From contig NZ_JALDSX010000011.1 in NCBI RefSeq assembly GCF_022748595.1, forward strand, positions 34,817 to 98,816: a stretch of 64,000 nt of DNA, read 5' to 3'. Of this stretch, positions 26,267-34,353 are shown one piece after another. A program made the translations under genes and the position numbers. Position 1 is the first letter of the stretch; each line of letters opens with the position of its first letter. The notes under the pieces were generated by a model. That model was given only the letters and a program-made list of their open reading frames with translations, did not search any database and was not told where the DNA came from. This DNA comes from Brevibacterium sp. ZH18 (GTDB taxonomy: Bacteria; Actinomycetota; Actinomycetes; Actinomycetales; Brevibacteriaceae).

Positions 26267-27520
26267 GTGAGAGTAGCGATCATTGCAGAATCCTTCCTCC
26301 CCAATATGAATGGGGTCACCCACTCACTCCTGCGGGTCCTCGACCATCTGGCCGACCGCGGCGATGAGGTTCTCGTCATCGCCCCGGGCACCCGCCGCGA
26401 CGGTCCGAAAGAGGTCGCCGGTGCCCGTATCGTCCGTGTTCCCTCGATCGCTCTGCCGAAGTATCGGCGAGTGCGGGTCGCGCCTGGCGGGGTGACTCGC
26501 ATCCGGCGACTTCTGCAGAGGTTCGCCCCCGACGTCGTCCATCTGGCGAGTCCCTTCGTCCTCGGGTGGCGCGGAGTGCTCGCTGCCCAGAGCCTCGACC
26601 TCCCGACCGTGGCCATCTACCAGACCGAGGTTCCCGCCTACGCCGCTCGCTATGGGATGCACGGGATCGAGGCGATGCTGTGGTCGCATGTGCGCAACAT
26701 CCACCAGCATGCGTCCCTGACCTTGGCACCGTCGTCGTACACGATCGAGCAGCTTCGCACACTCGGTGTCGCCGAGGTGGATCTGTGGGCCCGCGGGGTC
26801 GATTCCTCCCGCTTCGATCCGAGCCACCGGTCCGAGGCGTGGCGGAGGTCCGTGACCGGGGACCGGAGTGCCGGGGGTTGGAGCGCCGGGGATCGGAGTG
26901 CCGAGGGTCAAAGTGCTAGCGATCGGAGTGCCGGCGGGAAGAAGATCATCGGATACGTCGGGCGTCTCGCAGCTGAGAAGCAGGTCGAGGATCTTGCCGT
27001 GCTCAGCGACATTCCTAATGCGAAGCTCGTCATCGTCGGTGATGGCCCGTGGCGGGTCAAGCTCGAGCGGATGCTTCCCGACGCGCACTTCACCGGCTTT
27101 CTCGGCGGCGACGCCCTGGCGCAGGCCGTCGCTAGCTTCGACGTCATGGTCGCTCCGGGTGAGCTCGAGACCTTCTGCCAGACCATCCAAGAGGCCATGG
27201 CTTCCGAGGTTCCAGTCATCGCTCCTGCCCGAGGCGGTCCCCTCGACCTCGTCGACTCTTCCCGCACCGGATGGCTCTACACCCCGAAAGATCTCTCTGC
27301 GATGCGTGCGCACGCCGTCGATCTCCTGGGTGATGAGGCCAAGCGCCGAGCCTTCGGCATCGCCGGGCGCCAGCAGGTGCTCAGCCGAACCTGGAAGAGC
27401 GTGTGCTCACAGCTCATCGGGCACTACTCACGAGCAATCGAGAGCCCGGCACCGCAGGTCCTCGGCCGCACCTTCGCGACTGCCCCGCGATACCACCTCG
27501 AGGACTACACTCCGCGATAG
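26267..27520 (+). CDS. GT4-family glycosyltransferase, probable GDP-mannose-dependent alpha-mannosyltransferase
   Basis: 417 residues from GTG 26267, where the GT-B fold begins (VRVAIIAESFLPNMNGVTHSLL). The donor-binding C-terminal half has IIGYVGRLAAEKQVEDL and the EX7E-type segment PGELETFCQTIQEAMASEVPVIAPARGG. The pattern is close to MgtA/PimB-type enzymes that mannosylate membrane glycolipids in mycobacteria and corynebacteria, so lipoglycan synthesis is likely but not proven. Between the two domains is an inserted 30-bp tandem repeat giving GDRSAGGWSA-type units. It has no operon partners; it converges with the isochorismatase-like gene at a strong hairpin. No clean Shine-Dalgarno at the GTG. 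Confidence 0.85.
   Translation: MRVAIIAESFLPNMNGVTHSLLRVLDHLADRGDEVLVIAPGTRRDGPKEVAGARIVRVPSIALPKYRRVRVAPGGVTRIRRLLQRFAPDVVHLASPFVLGWRGVLAAQSLDLPTVAIYQTEVPAYAARYGMHGIEAMLWSHVRNIHQHASLTLAPSSYTIEQLRTLGVAEVDLWARGVDSSRFDPSHRSEAWRRSVTGDRSAGGWSAGDRSAEGQSASDRSAGGKKIIGYVGRLAAEKQVEDLAVLSDIPNAKLVIVGDGPWRVKLERMLPDAHFTGFLGGDALAQAVASFDVMVAPGELETFCQTIQEAMASEVPVIAPARGGPLDLVDSSRTGWLYTPKDLSAMRAHAVDLLGDEAKRRAFGIAGRQQVLSRTWKSVCSQLIGHYSRAIESPAPQVLGRTFATAPRYHLEDYTPR
26861..26938. repeat. 30-bp tandem repeat (2.6 copies) in the glycosyltransferase gene
   Basis: Copies at 26861-26890, 26891-26920 and partial 26921-26938, with cores GA(C/T)CGGAGTGCCG. They encode a Ser/Gly/Asp-rich linker between the two Rossmann domains. 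Confidence 0.88.
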
Positions 27521-27557
27521 ACCGCCGGCAGCAGCGACATTCGTCGAGAGCAGACCT

Positions 27558-27599
27558 CAGCGTCGAGAGCAGACACCCGGCACTCGGCTCTCGACGCTG
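27558..27599. terminator. Perfect 13-bp inverted repeat between convergent genes
   Basis: CAGCGTCGAGAGC (27558-27570) and its exact complement (27587-27599) with a 16-nt loop. It lies between the glycosyltransferase stop (27520) and the isochorismatase-like stop (27624); a third partial copy, TCGTCGAGAGC, lies at 27541-27551. Probable bidirectional terminator without a T tract. Confidence 0.65.
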
Positions 27600-27623
27600 C
27601 GGTCGGCTTTCGATGAGAGCGGC

Positions 27624-28229
27624 TCAGGCCTGCGCGGCCCAATCATCCACGGTGAGGACTGTCGCCTGCTTCGGGAAGACCTTCTCCATCAGCACGCGAT
27701 GGACTTCTTCGTCGCGGTCAGCGCAGGCGTCGGAGAGCACGGTCAGCCGGAAGTCCATGTCCGCGGCCTGGCGGATGGTCGAGAGGACCACGCCGCTGGT
27801 GGTCACGCCTGCGAGGATGAGAGTGTTCGCCCCATAGCCGCGCAGGAGAACTTCGAGGTCGCTGCCGGTGAAGGCGCTGATGCGGCGTTTGGTCACGATC
27901 GGCTCGGACTCGTGGCGATTGAGCATGTCGTGGATGCTCGTCGAGGCATGAGCCTGATCGAGGTCCCCATGGGCCGCGATCTGCGCGAAGGATGACTCAC
28001 TCGCCAGCTCCGGCGCTCCTTCCCGCAGCGCCACTCGCACCCACACGACAGGAATGTTCTTCTGCCGAGCAGCGGCGACTGCATCCCGAGCGCGCTCGAG
28101 GACCCCGGTCTTAGTGAAGGCGTCGCTGCCGGCGATGCCGTTCTGGAAGTCCATCGCGAGCATGACGGACCGCTCGGGGGTGGTGCGAGCGTCTGAGGAC
28201 GAGGTGGTGGGCGTCGCGGATGCAGTCAC
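27624..28229 (-). CDS. Isochorismatase-fold hydrolase lacking the usual cysteine
   Basis: A 201-residue isochorismatase/cysteine-hydrolase fold protein. GTG 28229 is chosen because GAAGGAG lies upstream. The catalytic Asp (LAMDFQNGI) and Lys (IVTKRRISAF) are present, but the nucleophile position, normally Cys in G-x-x-T-x-x-C-V, reads GVTTSGVV with Val. Members such as PhzD also lack Cys and act as true isochorismatases, and Val-containing relatives occur in actinobacteria, so it may be a vinyl-ether hydrolase or non-cysteine member rather than an amidase. Substrate unknown. It is the last host-like gene before the AT-richer island. Confidence 0.8.
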   Translation of the reverse strand: MTASATPTTSSSDARTTPERSVMLAMDFQNGIAGSDAFTKTGVLERARDAVAAARQKNIPVVWVRVALREGAPELASESSFAQIAAHGDLDQAHASTSIHDMLNRHESEPIVTKRRISAFTGSDLEVLLRGYGANTLILAGVTTSGVVLSTIRQAADMDFRLTVLSDACADRDEEVHRVLMEKVFPKQATVLTVDDWAAQA

Positions 28230-28420
28230 TGTGGCTCCTTCACGAATCGGCGGCACTGCCTGCCGCAGTGCTGTTCAACGGTTCTCTGCCGACGATACTC
28301 CCGCCCGACAGGAGCAGCTCTCTGCTGATTCTGCGCAGCTCTTCAGCGTGTGAACAGAATGCCGTTAGTAGTCGAAGGCACGAAATCTCGGGACATAATT
28401 GCCGAGCGGTAGCGGGGAAT

Positions 28421-28433
28421 ATACAGGTTGTAT
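28421..28433. promoter_or_regulatory. Palindrome ATACA-GGT-TGTAT
   Basis: Perfect five-base half-sites, 21 bp beyond the stop of the AsnC-type regulator and about 190 bp upstream of the isochorismatase-like start. It could be an operator for that gene or a relic at the island edge. No other element was recognised in 28230-28453. Confidence 0.3.
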
Positions 28434-28453
28434 CACCATGAATCTCACACTGG

Positions 28454-29413
28454 TCACCCTTCGCCGAAAGCACGTCGGGTGCTGTTGCGCCTCGTCGTAG
28501 CAACCACAACGGCAATACTGCTGTCCCGGACGAACGGAATCCAACTACGGGAGCCAAGAAAATCATCGACGTGCAGTTGGTCGATGACATCGAATTTGAG
28601 AACGTACGTCCAATCCCCGGCTACCCGTACCGCGTATTTGATTGCTTCATCAGCTTCAAGTGCATGGGAAGCCTCAGCGATATCTGAATCGCGAACGCGT
28701 AACCACATGATGATTTCCGTATCCAGCCCCAGGTGCAGAGGGGCGACTACTGCGCGTATCTGAAGTCGTCCATCTCGTCGCATCCGATCGAGCCTACGTC
28801 TGACAGTTGCAACCGAGGTGCCCACTTGGCGCGCGATTTCGTCGTAACTCTGACGGCCGTCCTCTTGCAGAACCTTTCGTATAGCCGCGTCTTCTCCAGC
28901 AAGATCGATCTCATAACCGAGCTTGAGTGCTGCTGACTGCGGAGAGGTATCCATGAGCATCTGCCGCTGCCCCGATGTGAGGACGCCAGGTCTCCATATC
29001 CTGGCAGTCCGCAAATAGCTCAGGACAGGATATGCCTGCCACTGCGCAATTCCGGGTATGGCGGGCATCTCGTCGAGCAGAAATTCCTCTTGGCCAGCTG
29101 GCGACACACCGACTGCACCAACGATGTCACTCGTTCCCGTAGTCAGATGAACCCACATAGAAGTTTCAAGTTTCCCTAATGCAAGAGAAGCCATTCTGGT
29201 CTGACCGAGCCCACTCTTGACGGAGAGAACGAAACCGTGAGCTGGAACATTGAATGCGACGATGCGGACCGTTCCGCTCTTAAGCATGGCGTTGCCGCGT
29301 CGGGCTACAGTCCGCTCGTTCTCATCGATCGCTTCCGCAATTCGTTGCCACGAGGCACGGCCATCGATATGTAACGCCTCGAGAATCTTCTGATTTGTAT
29401 GATTTTCAGTCAT
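28454..29413 (-). CDS. Double-module Lrp/AsnC-family regulator
   Basis: A 319-residue protein that is twice the usual Lrp length, made of two HTH-plus-RAM-like modules in tandem. HTH 1 lies at about 6-50 (ILEALHIDGRASWQRIAEAI), the first effector-like domain at 65-150, HTH 2 at 175-215 (IRKVLQEDGRQSYDEIARQV followed by VATVRRRLDRM), and the second RAM domain after that. Lrp proteins sense amino acids or small ligands. Divergent orientation to the transporter/hydrolase operon suggests it controls that operon and itself in response to an imported amino acid or derivative. ATG 29413 has AGAGGTGG upstream. Codon use is more AT-rich than flanking genes. Confidence 0.88.
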   Translation of the reverse strand: MTENHTNQKILEALHIDGRASWQRIAEAIDENERTVARRGNAMLKSGTVRIVAFNVPAHGFVLSVKSGLGQTRMASLALGKLETSMWVHLTTGTSDIVGAVGVSPAGQEEFLLDEMPAIPGIAQWQAYPVLSYLRTARIWRPGVLTSGQRQMLMDTSPQSAALKLGYEIDLAGEDAAIRKVLQEDGRQSYDEIARQVGTSVATVRRRLDRMRRDGRLQIRAVVAPLHLGLDTEIIMWLRVRDSDIAEASHALEADEAIKYAVRVAGDWTYVLKFDVIDQLHVDDFLGSRSWIPFVRDSSIAVVVATTRRNSTRRAFGEG

Positions 29414-29556
29414 TGGCCACCACCTCTATGCCATTATTCGCCACTGTTGTGTCTGATATCACCATTGTGCTGGACATCGTTGACCTCGAGATTTCCTGGC
29501 TGAATACTGGACGAATCCTCCACAAAAGTGACATGTGCCAAAGACGGGAAGTTCAC
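29414..29556. promoter_or_regulatory. Divergent control region of the island operon
   Basis: 143 bp between the regulator and the first permease, AT-richer than the host DNA. It should carry both promoters and the regulator's sites. I could not fix a single convincing palindrome; several TGGAC/GTC-type short motifs occur. Confidence 0.5.
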
Positions 29557-30501
29557 ATGGGCGGTTTCCTCCTACGCAGGGCTGCGGCGCTGATACCAGT
29601 ATTGATAGTGGTTGCGATTGTCACTTTTCTCCTCATCCACCTGATGCCGGGTGATGCCGCCGCTGTGATGCTAGGACCGGAGGCAACACCGCAACAGGTC
29701 GAGACATTGCGCGAGAGTCTGGGACTGAACCAGCCCCTCTACATCCAGTTCTTCACGTGGGTTGGCAATGCGCTTCAGGGCGATCTAGGCCAATCGTTTT
29801 TCATCGGTCTTCCCGTCATATCGGTAATCCAAGCAGCGCTGGCGCCTACAATCAACTTGGCGATTTTTGCCGAAATCTTTGCGATTCTTGTGGGCGTGCC
29901 AGCGGGAATAATCGCCGCGCGAAAGCAGGGAACGGGCACCGACCAGGCCGTAATGGTCGGCGCTCTCCTCGGAATCTCTGTTCCGAGCTTTCTCCTCGGC
30001 CTGTTCCTCATGCTTATCTTCGCCGTGCTTTTAGGTTGGCTACCAGTCGCGGGCTATTCGCCACTCGAAGACGGTGTATTCGAAACGTTGAGATATCTTC
30101 TTCTTCCGGCAATAGCACTCGGGAGTATGCAAGCGGCACTCATCGCCCGAATGACACGCACCAGCATGCTCGAGACACTCTCGAAGCCCTATTTGAAAAC
30201 CGCAAAAGCCAAGGGACTGTCGGGCAACCGCATTATCTACAAGCACGCACTGAAAAACGCTGCCATGCCCATCCTGACAACGATCGGACAAACTCTGGGC
30301 ACCCTGGTTGCTGGAGCTGCGGTAGTTGAGACAGTGTTCAATGTTCCAGGCATCGGTCAGCTGATAGTCAATTCGATCGAACGACGCGACATCGTCGTCA
30401 TACAAGGGGTCATCCTTCTCATTGCAGTCTCCTATGTCCTCATCAATTTTCTCGTCGACGTTCTTTACAGTGTCCTCGACCCACGCGTTCGATTCTCCTG
30501 A
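29557..30501 (+). CDS. Peptide/nickel-type ABC transporter permease (DppB family)
   Basis: Inner-membrane permease of an Opp/Dpp importer, 314 residues with about six helices. The family start FLLRRAAALIPVLIVVAIVTFLLIHLMPGD and the EAA loop AKGLSGNRIIYKHALKNAAMP, which contacts the ATPases, are clear, as is the ending VDVLYSVLDPRVRFS. ATG 29557 matches the family N-terminus; an upstream in-frame start at 29395 is less likely. First gene of the island operon; 12 bp separate it from the next permease. Confidence 0.92.
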   Translation: MGGFLLRRAAALIPVLIVVAIVTFLLIHLMPGDAAAVMLGPEATPQQVETLRESLGLNQPLYIQFFTWVGNALQGDLGQSFFIGLPVISVIQAALAPTINLAIFAEIFAILVGVPAGIIAARKQGTGTDQAVMVGALLGISVPSFLLGLFLMLIFAVLLGWLPVAGYSPLEDGVFETLRYLLLPAIALGSMQAALIARMTRTSMLETLSKPYLKTAKAKGLSGNRIIYKHALKNAAMPILTTIGQTLGTLVAGAAVVETVFNVPGIGQLIVNSIERRDIVVIQGVILLIAVSYVLINFLVDVLYSVLDPRVRFS

Positions 30502-30513
30502 GGTGAACCGGCT

Positions 30514-31401
30514 ATGACAGACACAATGACGGTCGGTTCACTCAACCGAATCAACAAAACCTACTCGCGGCGATCAATGTTTCTGCGACGCTTCGGCGCA
30601 CATAAATTGGCTGTGACTGGCGGTATAGTTCTCGCGGTTGTCGTACTTGTCGCACTCATCGGGCCGCTTCTGGCTGGCGACCCACTCGCGCTCAACCCTT
30701 CGCAGCGACTCGCATCACCGAGTTTCGAGCATCCTTTCGGAACCGACAATTATGGACGCGACACATTTGCTCGTGCCGTGGCCGGGGCCCGAGTTTCGCT
30801 ACTTGTCGGAGCAGTTACTGCAATCATCACGTCGGTTCTCGGTGCGATCGTGGGATTGTTCGCGTCGTACAACCGAATTGCGGACGCCATCCTCATGCGT
30901 ATCTCAGACGGCTTGATGGCTTTTCCTGCGATCCTTTTGGCAATAGCCATCATGGCAGCGATGGGGCAGCGGATATCAAATGTCATCATCGCTCTGAGCA
31001 TCGTCTTTACCCCATATGTCGCAAGAATCGTGCGATCGGCTGCGCTTGTGGCCAAAGAACAAACTTACGTGGAAGCGCTCCGTTCACAAGGCGCGTCTCT
31101 CTTCCGCATACTGTGGATCAATATTTTTCCGAACATTCTCTCGCCGCTAATCATTCAAGCGACATTCGTCTTTGCTGATTCGATCATCACCGAAGCTGCA
31201 TTGAGCTTCCTGGGGGCAGGCGTTCCGCCCCCAGCACCGAGCTGGGGAAACATGCTCCTTGACGGCAAGACACTCATCTACAACGCATGGTGGATGACTG
31301 TCTTCCCAGGAGCCTTCATTATGTCAACAATCCTGGCTGTCAATCTTCTTGGCGATGGTCTCAGAGATCTCCTGGACCCGACCTTCAACCGCAGAAAGTG
31401 A
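30514..31401 (+). CDS. Peptide/nickel-type ABC transporter permease (DppC family)
   Basis: Second permease of the importer, 295 residues. The N-terminal cytoplasmic tail leads to KLAVTGGIVLAVVVLVALIGPLLAGDP, then HPFGTDNYGRDTFARAVAGARVSL, a diagnostic DppC motif, and the EAA loop EALRSQGASLFRILWINIFPN. ALSFLGAGVPPPAPSWGNML is also typical. It pairs with the DppB-like subunit and is 8 bp from the first ATPase gene. Confidence 0.93.
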   Translation: MTDTMTVGSLNRINKTYSRRSMFLRRFGAHKLAVTGGIVLAVVVLVALIGPLLAGDPLALNPSQRLASPSFEHPFGTDNYGRDTFARAVAGARVSLLVGAVTAIITSVLGAIVGLFASYNRIADAILMRISDGLMAFPAILLAIAIMAAMGQRISNVIIALSIVFTPYVARIVRSAALVAKEQTYVEALRSQGASLFRILWINIFPNILSPLIIQATFVFADSIITEAALSFLGAGVPPPAPSWGNMLLDGKTLIYNAWWMTVFPGAFIMSTILAVNLLGDGLRDLLDPTFNRRK

Positions 31402-31409
31402 GCCACACA

Positions 31410-32417
31410 ATGACGAATCTGTTGGAAGTTGTCGATCTCAGAACCAGCTTCGACACTGAACGCGGTACCGTTACTGCGGTCGACGGCGCTTCTTTCACGG
31501 TTGCCCCGGGAGAAGTCGTCGGAATCGTCGGCGAATCCGGATGCGGCAAGAGTGTGACAGCGGAATCTATCCTGCAACTTCTGGACCCTGCATCCACCAC
31601 CTATTCAGGCCAGGTACGGTTCGGAGGCGAGGATCTGCTCACGTTCGGTGAGACGGCTATGCGCAGGATTCGCGGCAACAGGATTTCCATGATCTTCCAG
31701 GATCCGATGAGTGCACTCAATCCCGTCTTCACGATCGGCGATCAGCTCACTGAGGCAATCCTCGCGCACCGGCGAATCGGTAAACAACGTGCGCGATCAG
31801 AAGCTACCGAGCTCTTGGAAAAGACTGGAATCCCGGAACCGCAGCGACGTATGCGGCAGTATCCTCACCAGCTTTCAGGCGGACAGCGGCAGCGGGTGAT
31901 GATTGCCATGGCCCTCTCCTGTGATCCTGAGCTGCTTATCGCAGACGAGCCAACGACGGCTCTCGATGTCACCACTCAGTCACAAATTCTCAAGCTGCTC
32001 ATTGAACTCAAAGATGAATTTGATGCTGGCATTCTCTTCATCACGCACGATCTAGGTGTTGTGGCAGAGATCTGCGACCGAGTTGTAGTCATGTACTTGG
32101 GCGAAGTTGTCGAATCTGCAAACGTACATACGCTCTTCGACTCCCCCGCGCACCCATATACGCGGGGTTTGTTGGCATCGACTCCGGATATTGCATCAGA
32201 CCCGAGCATAGATCTTCCGATCATTCCAGGCACTGTGCCAACTTTGCATAATGTGCCAGTAGGGTGCCGATTCGCCGACCGTTGTTCCTTTGTACTGCCG
32301 GAATGTCGCGACCGTCCAATCGATTTGGAAGTGCTGTCTGACGGCCATTCTTCTCGGTGTATACGCAGCGTCAAATTATTCGAAGATTCCGCAATGTCGG
32401 ACGGAGTCGCCCGATGA
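31410..32417 (+). CDS. Peptide ABC transporter ATPase (DppD family)
   Basis: 335 residues from ATG 31410. Walker [11 protein letters not shown]-loop [14 protein letters not shown], signature LSGGQRQR, Walker [14 protein letters not shown] and H-loop ITHDLGVV are intact. The C-terminal oligopeptide-transporter extension has four cysteines around [11 protein letters not shown]...PECRDR...SSRCI, which in this family can hold an iron-sulfur cluster. Its stop overlaps the next ATPase start as ATGA. Confidence 0.93.
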   Translation: MTNLLEVVDLRTSFDTERGTVTAVDGASFTVAPGEVVGIVGESGCGKSVTAESILQLLDPASTTYSGQVRFGGEDLLTFGETAMRRIRGNRISMIFQDPMSALNPVFTIGDQLTEAILAHRRIGKQRARSEATELLEKTGIPEPQRRMRQYPHQLSGGQRQRVMIAMALSCDPELLIADEPTTALDVTTQSQILKLLIELKDEFDAGILFITHDLGVVAEICDRVVVMYLGEVVESANVHTLFDSPAHPYTRGLLASTPDIASDPSIDLPIIPGTVPTLHNVPVGCRFADRCSFVLPECRDRPIDLEVLSDGHSSRCIRSVKLFEDSAMSDGVAR

Positions 32418-33238
32418 ACGACGACCACACCGTGCTTGAAGCGCGAAATCTGTCCAAGACCTTCTCATCCCGGTCGTTGTTGGGGCGCACCACCTCCGAG
32501 ACCCGGGCAGTGGATCACGTCAGTCTGTCTCTGACCGCGGGAAAGACCTATGCCCTTGTCGGGGAATCAGGGTCGGGTAAATCGACCACGGGTCGTCTCC
32601 TCCAAGGCCTTATCTCCCCAAGCGCGGGGGAAGTCACGATCAGAGCCTCCAACGGCTCAACATCGGTTCAGAGCATTTCACGAGCCAATCGAGATGTGCA
32701 GATGATCTTCCAAGATCCATATTCGTCTCTCAACCCACGACGCCGGATCCGCGGCATTCTCGAAGAGTCCCTTCGCATCATTGGTGAACGTGAGCCAGCC
32801 GTGCTTCGTTCCAAAGTTGACGAAGCCCTCGCTGCAGTCGGTTTCGGAGAAGAACACGCTCAGCGATACCCTCACGAGTTCTCAGGTGGACAACGACAGC
32901 GGATCGGCATCGCCCGTGCGCTCGTCGTTTCGCCCAAGATCATCATCTGCGACGAACCAGTATCGGCACTCGACGTCTCGATCCAGGCTCAGATTCTCAA
33001 CCTGTTGCGTAAGCTTCAGGCCGAATTGGGGCTCGCGTATCTCTTCATCACCCACGACATGACCGTCGTCCGTTATCTCGCACATCGGGTCGGTGTCATG
33101 CACCGAGGAAAGATCGTCGAAGAAGCCGACACCGCTGACCTCTTCGCAAACCCTCAACACGACTACACCAAGCGCCTCTTGGCATCCGTACCGATTCACC
33201 ACCCATCTCAACGAGCTGAAGCAAAGGGCAAAAACTAG
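32414..33238 (+). CDS. Peptide ABC transporter ATPase (DppF family)
   Basis: 274 residues, the second ATPase of the importer. Walker A GESGSGKST, Q-loop MIFQDPYSSLNPRRRI, signature FSGGQRQR, Walker B IIICDEPVSALDVS and H-loop ITHDMTVV are present. The usual C-terminal Cys-rich tail is short here, with an ending RLLASVPIHHP typical of the F-type subunit. Stop and the following racemase GTG share one base (TAGTG), so translation is coupled. Confidence 0.93.
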   Translation: MNDDHTVLEARNLSKTFSSRSLLGRTTSETRAVDHVSLSLTAGKTYALVGESGSGKSTTGRLLQGLISPSAGEVTIRASNGSTSVQSISRANRDVQMIFQDPYSSLNPRRRIRGILEESLRIIGEREPAVLRSKVDEALAAVGFGEEHAQRYPHEFSGGQRQRIGIARALVVSPKIIICDEPVSALDVSIQAQILNLLRKLQAELGLAYLFITHDMTVVRYLAHRVGVMHRGKIVEEADTADLFANPQHDYTKRLLASVPIHHPSQRAEAKGKN

Positions 33239-34353
33239 TGAACATCGACAAGATCATTATTCGCAGGGCCAGCCTGGACCTCATCACCCCATTTACGACG
33301 AGTTTCTCAACACAGTCGAATCGTGACTTTCTCATAGTCGAAGCCCACTCAGGAGACCTGATCGGATACGGCGAGTGTGGAGCATTCGCGTTCCCTTACT
33401 ACTCCGAGGAATACACCCCGGGCTGCCAGCTTGTCCTGAAAGACCATCTCGTTCCCTTGCTTGTTGGCACTGAGGTTTCGCACCCGGCGGAGGTGCGTAC
33501 TACTTTGGCTCCGCTTAAGCGGAACAACATGGCAAAGGCTGCAGTAGAAGGAGCCATCTGGGATCTTTGGGCGAAGCACGAAGGCACGTCCCTTGCGGCG
33601 GCGATAGGCGGAACAAAACCTTCGGTAGAGGTCGGGCTCAGCGTTGGTATCAAAGGTTCAGAGTATGAGTTGGTCGAGTTCGTCTCACAAGCCGTGGACG
33701 AAGGCTTTGCGCGGATCAAGATCAAGATCAAGCCGGGCACGGATTTGTCGTATTTGAGAGCTGTTCGCAAAGAACACCCGGATGTTCCCCTCATGGCCGA
33801 TGCCAACAGCGCATACACCCTGGATGACGTTGAGCACCTTCGACTGTTCGACGACCTGAACCTCATGATGATCGAGCAACCTTTGGCGCATGACGATATC
33901 GTCGACCATCGTCATCTTCAGAAAATACTTCGAACACCGATCTGTCTAGACGAAAGCATCCATTCCCTCGGCGATGCTCGCAAAGCCATTGAGCTAGGCA
34001 GCTGCCGAATCATCAATATCAAAATCGGGCGTGTAGGAGGAATCAGCGAGGCCAAAGATATTGAGGACCTGTGCCGGCGCGAAGGTATCGACGTGTGGTG
34101 TGGAGGAATGCTTGAGTCCGGCATTGGGCGCGCTCATAATCTTGCGATTGCTTCGCTTCCGGGATTCACGTTGCCAGGTGACACCGCACCTTCAGCCCGT
34201 TACTGGGATCGTGATGTCATCATTCCCGAGGTGACGATGGATCGAGGAAGCGTTCAAGTTCCAGCTGGCCCCGGCATCGGGTTTGACATCGATACTGAGC
34301 AGCTGGAAGCCATTACAACGGATATTTCTGAATTCGAAGCAACCGGTCAATGA
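33238..34353 (+). CDS. N-acylamino acid racemase / o-succinylbenzoate synthase family enzyme
   Basis: Enolase-superfamily enzyme, 371 residues from GTG 33238. Catalytic lysines are in RIKIKIKPG (Lys163) and INIKIGRVGG (Lys262); metal ligands are Asp188 (MADAN), Glu213 (IEQPL) and Asp238 (LDES). The C-terminal motif CGGMLESGIGRAHN followed by LPGFTLPGDTAPSARY is that of the NSAR/OSBS subgroup, which racemises N-acyl (often N-succinyl) amino acids; it argues against a dipeptide epimerase. Neighbours are transport and N-acyl hydrolysis genes, not menaquinone genes, so racemisation of imported N-acyl amino acids is the better reading. ATGA-coupled to the amidase. Confidence 0.88.
   Translation: MNIDKIIIRRASLDLITPFTTSFSTQSNRDFLIVEAHSGDLIGYGECGAFAFPYYSEEYTPGCQLVLKDHLVPLLVGTEVSHPAEVRTTLAPLKRNNMAKAAVEGAIWDLWAKHEGTSLAAAIGGTKPSVEVGLSVGIKGSEYELVEFVSQAVDEGFARIKIKIKPGTDLSYLRAVRKEHPDVPLMADANSAYTLDDVEHLRLFDDLNLMMIEQPLAHDDIVDHRHLQKILRTPICLDESIHSLGDARKAIELGSCRIINIKIGRVGGISEAKDIEDLCRREGIDVWCGGMLESGIGRAHNLAIASLPGFTLPGDTAPSARYWDRDVIIPEVTMDRGSVQVPAGPGIGFDIDTEQLEAITTDISEFEATGQ

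Noticed and set aside
33238..34353. Dedicated menaquinone MenC
   Set aside because: No other men gene is nearby and the operon is for transport and N-acyl hydrolysis; family membership alone cannot separate OSBS from NSAR.
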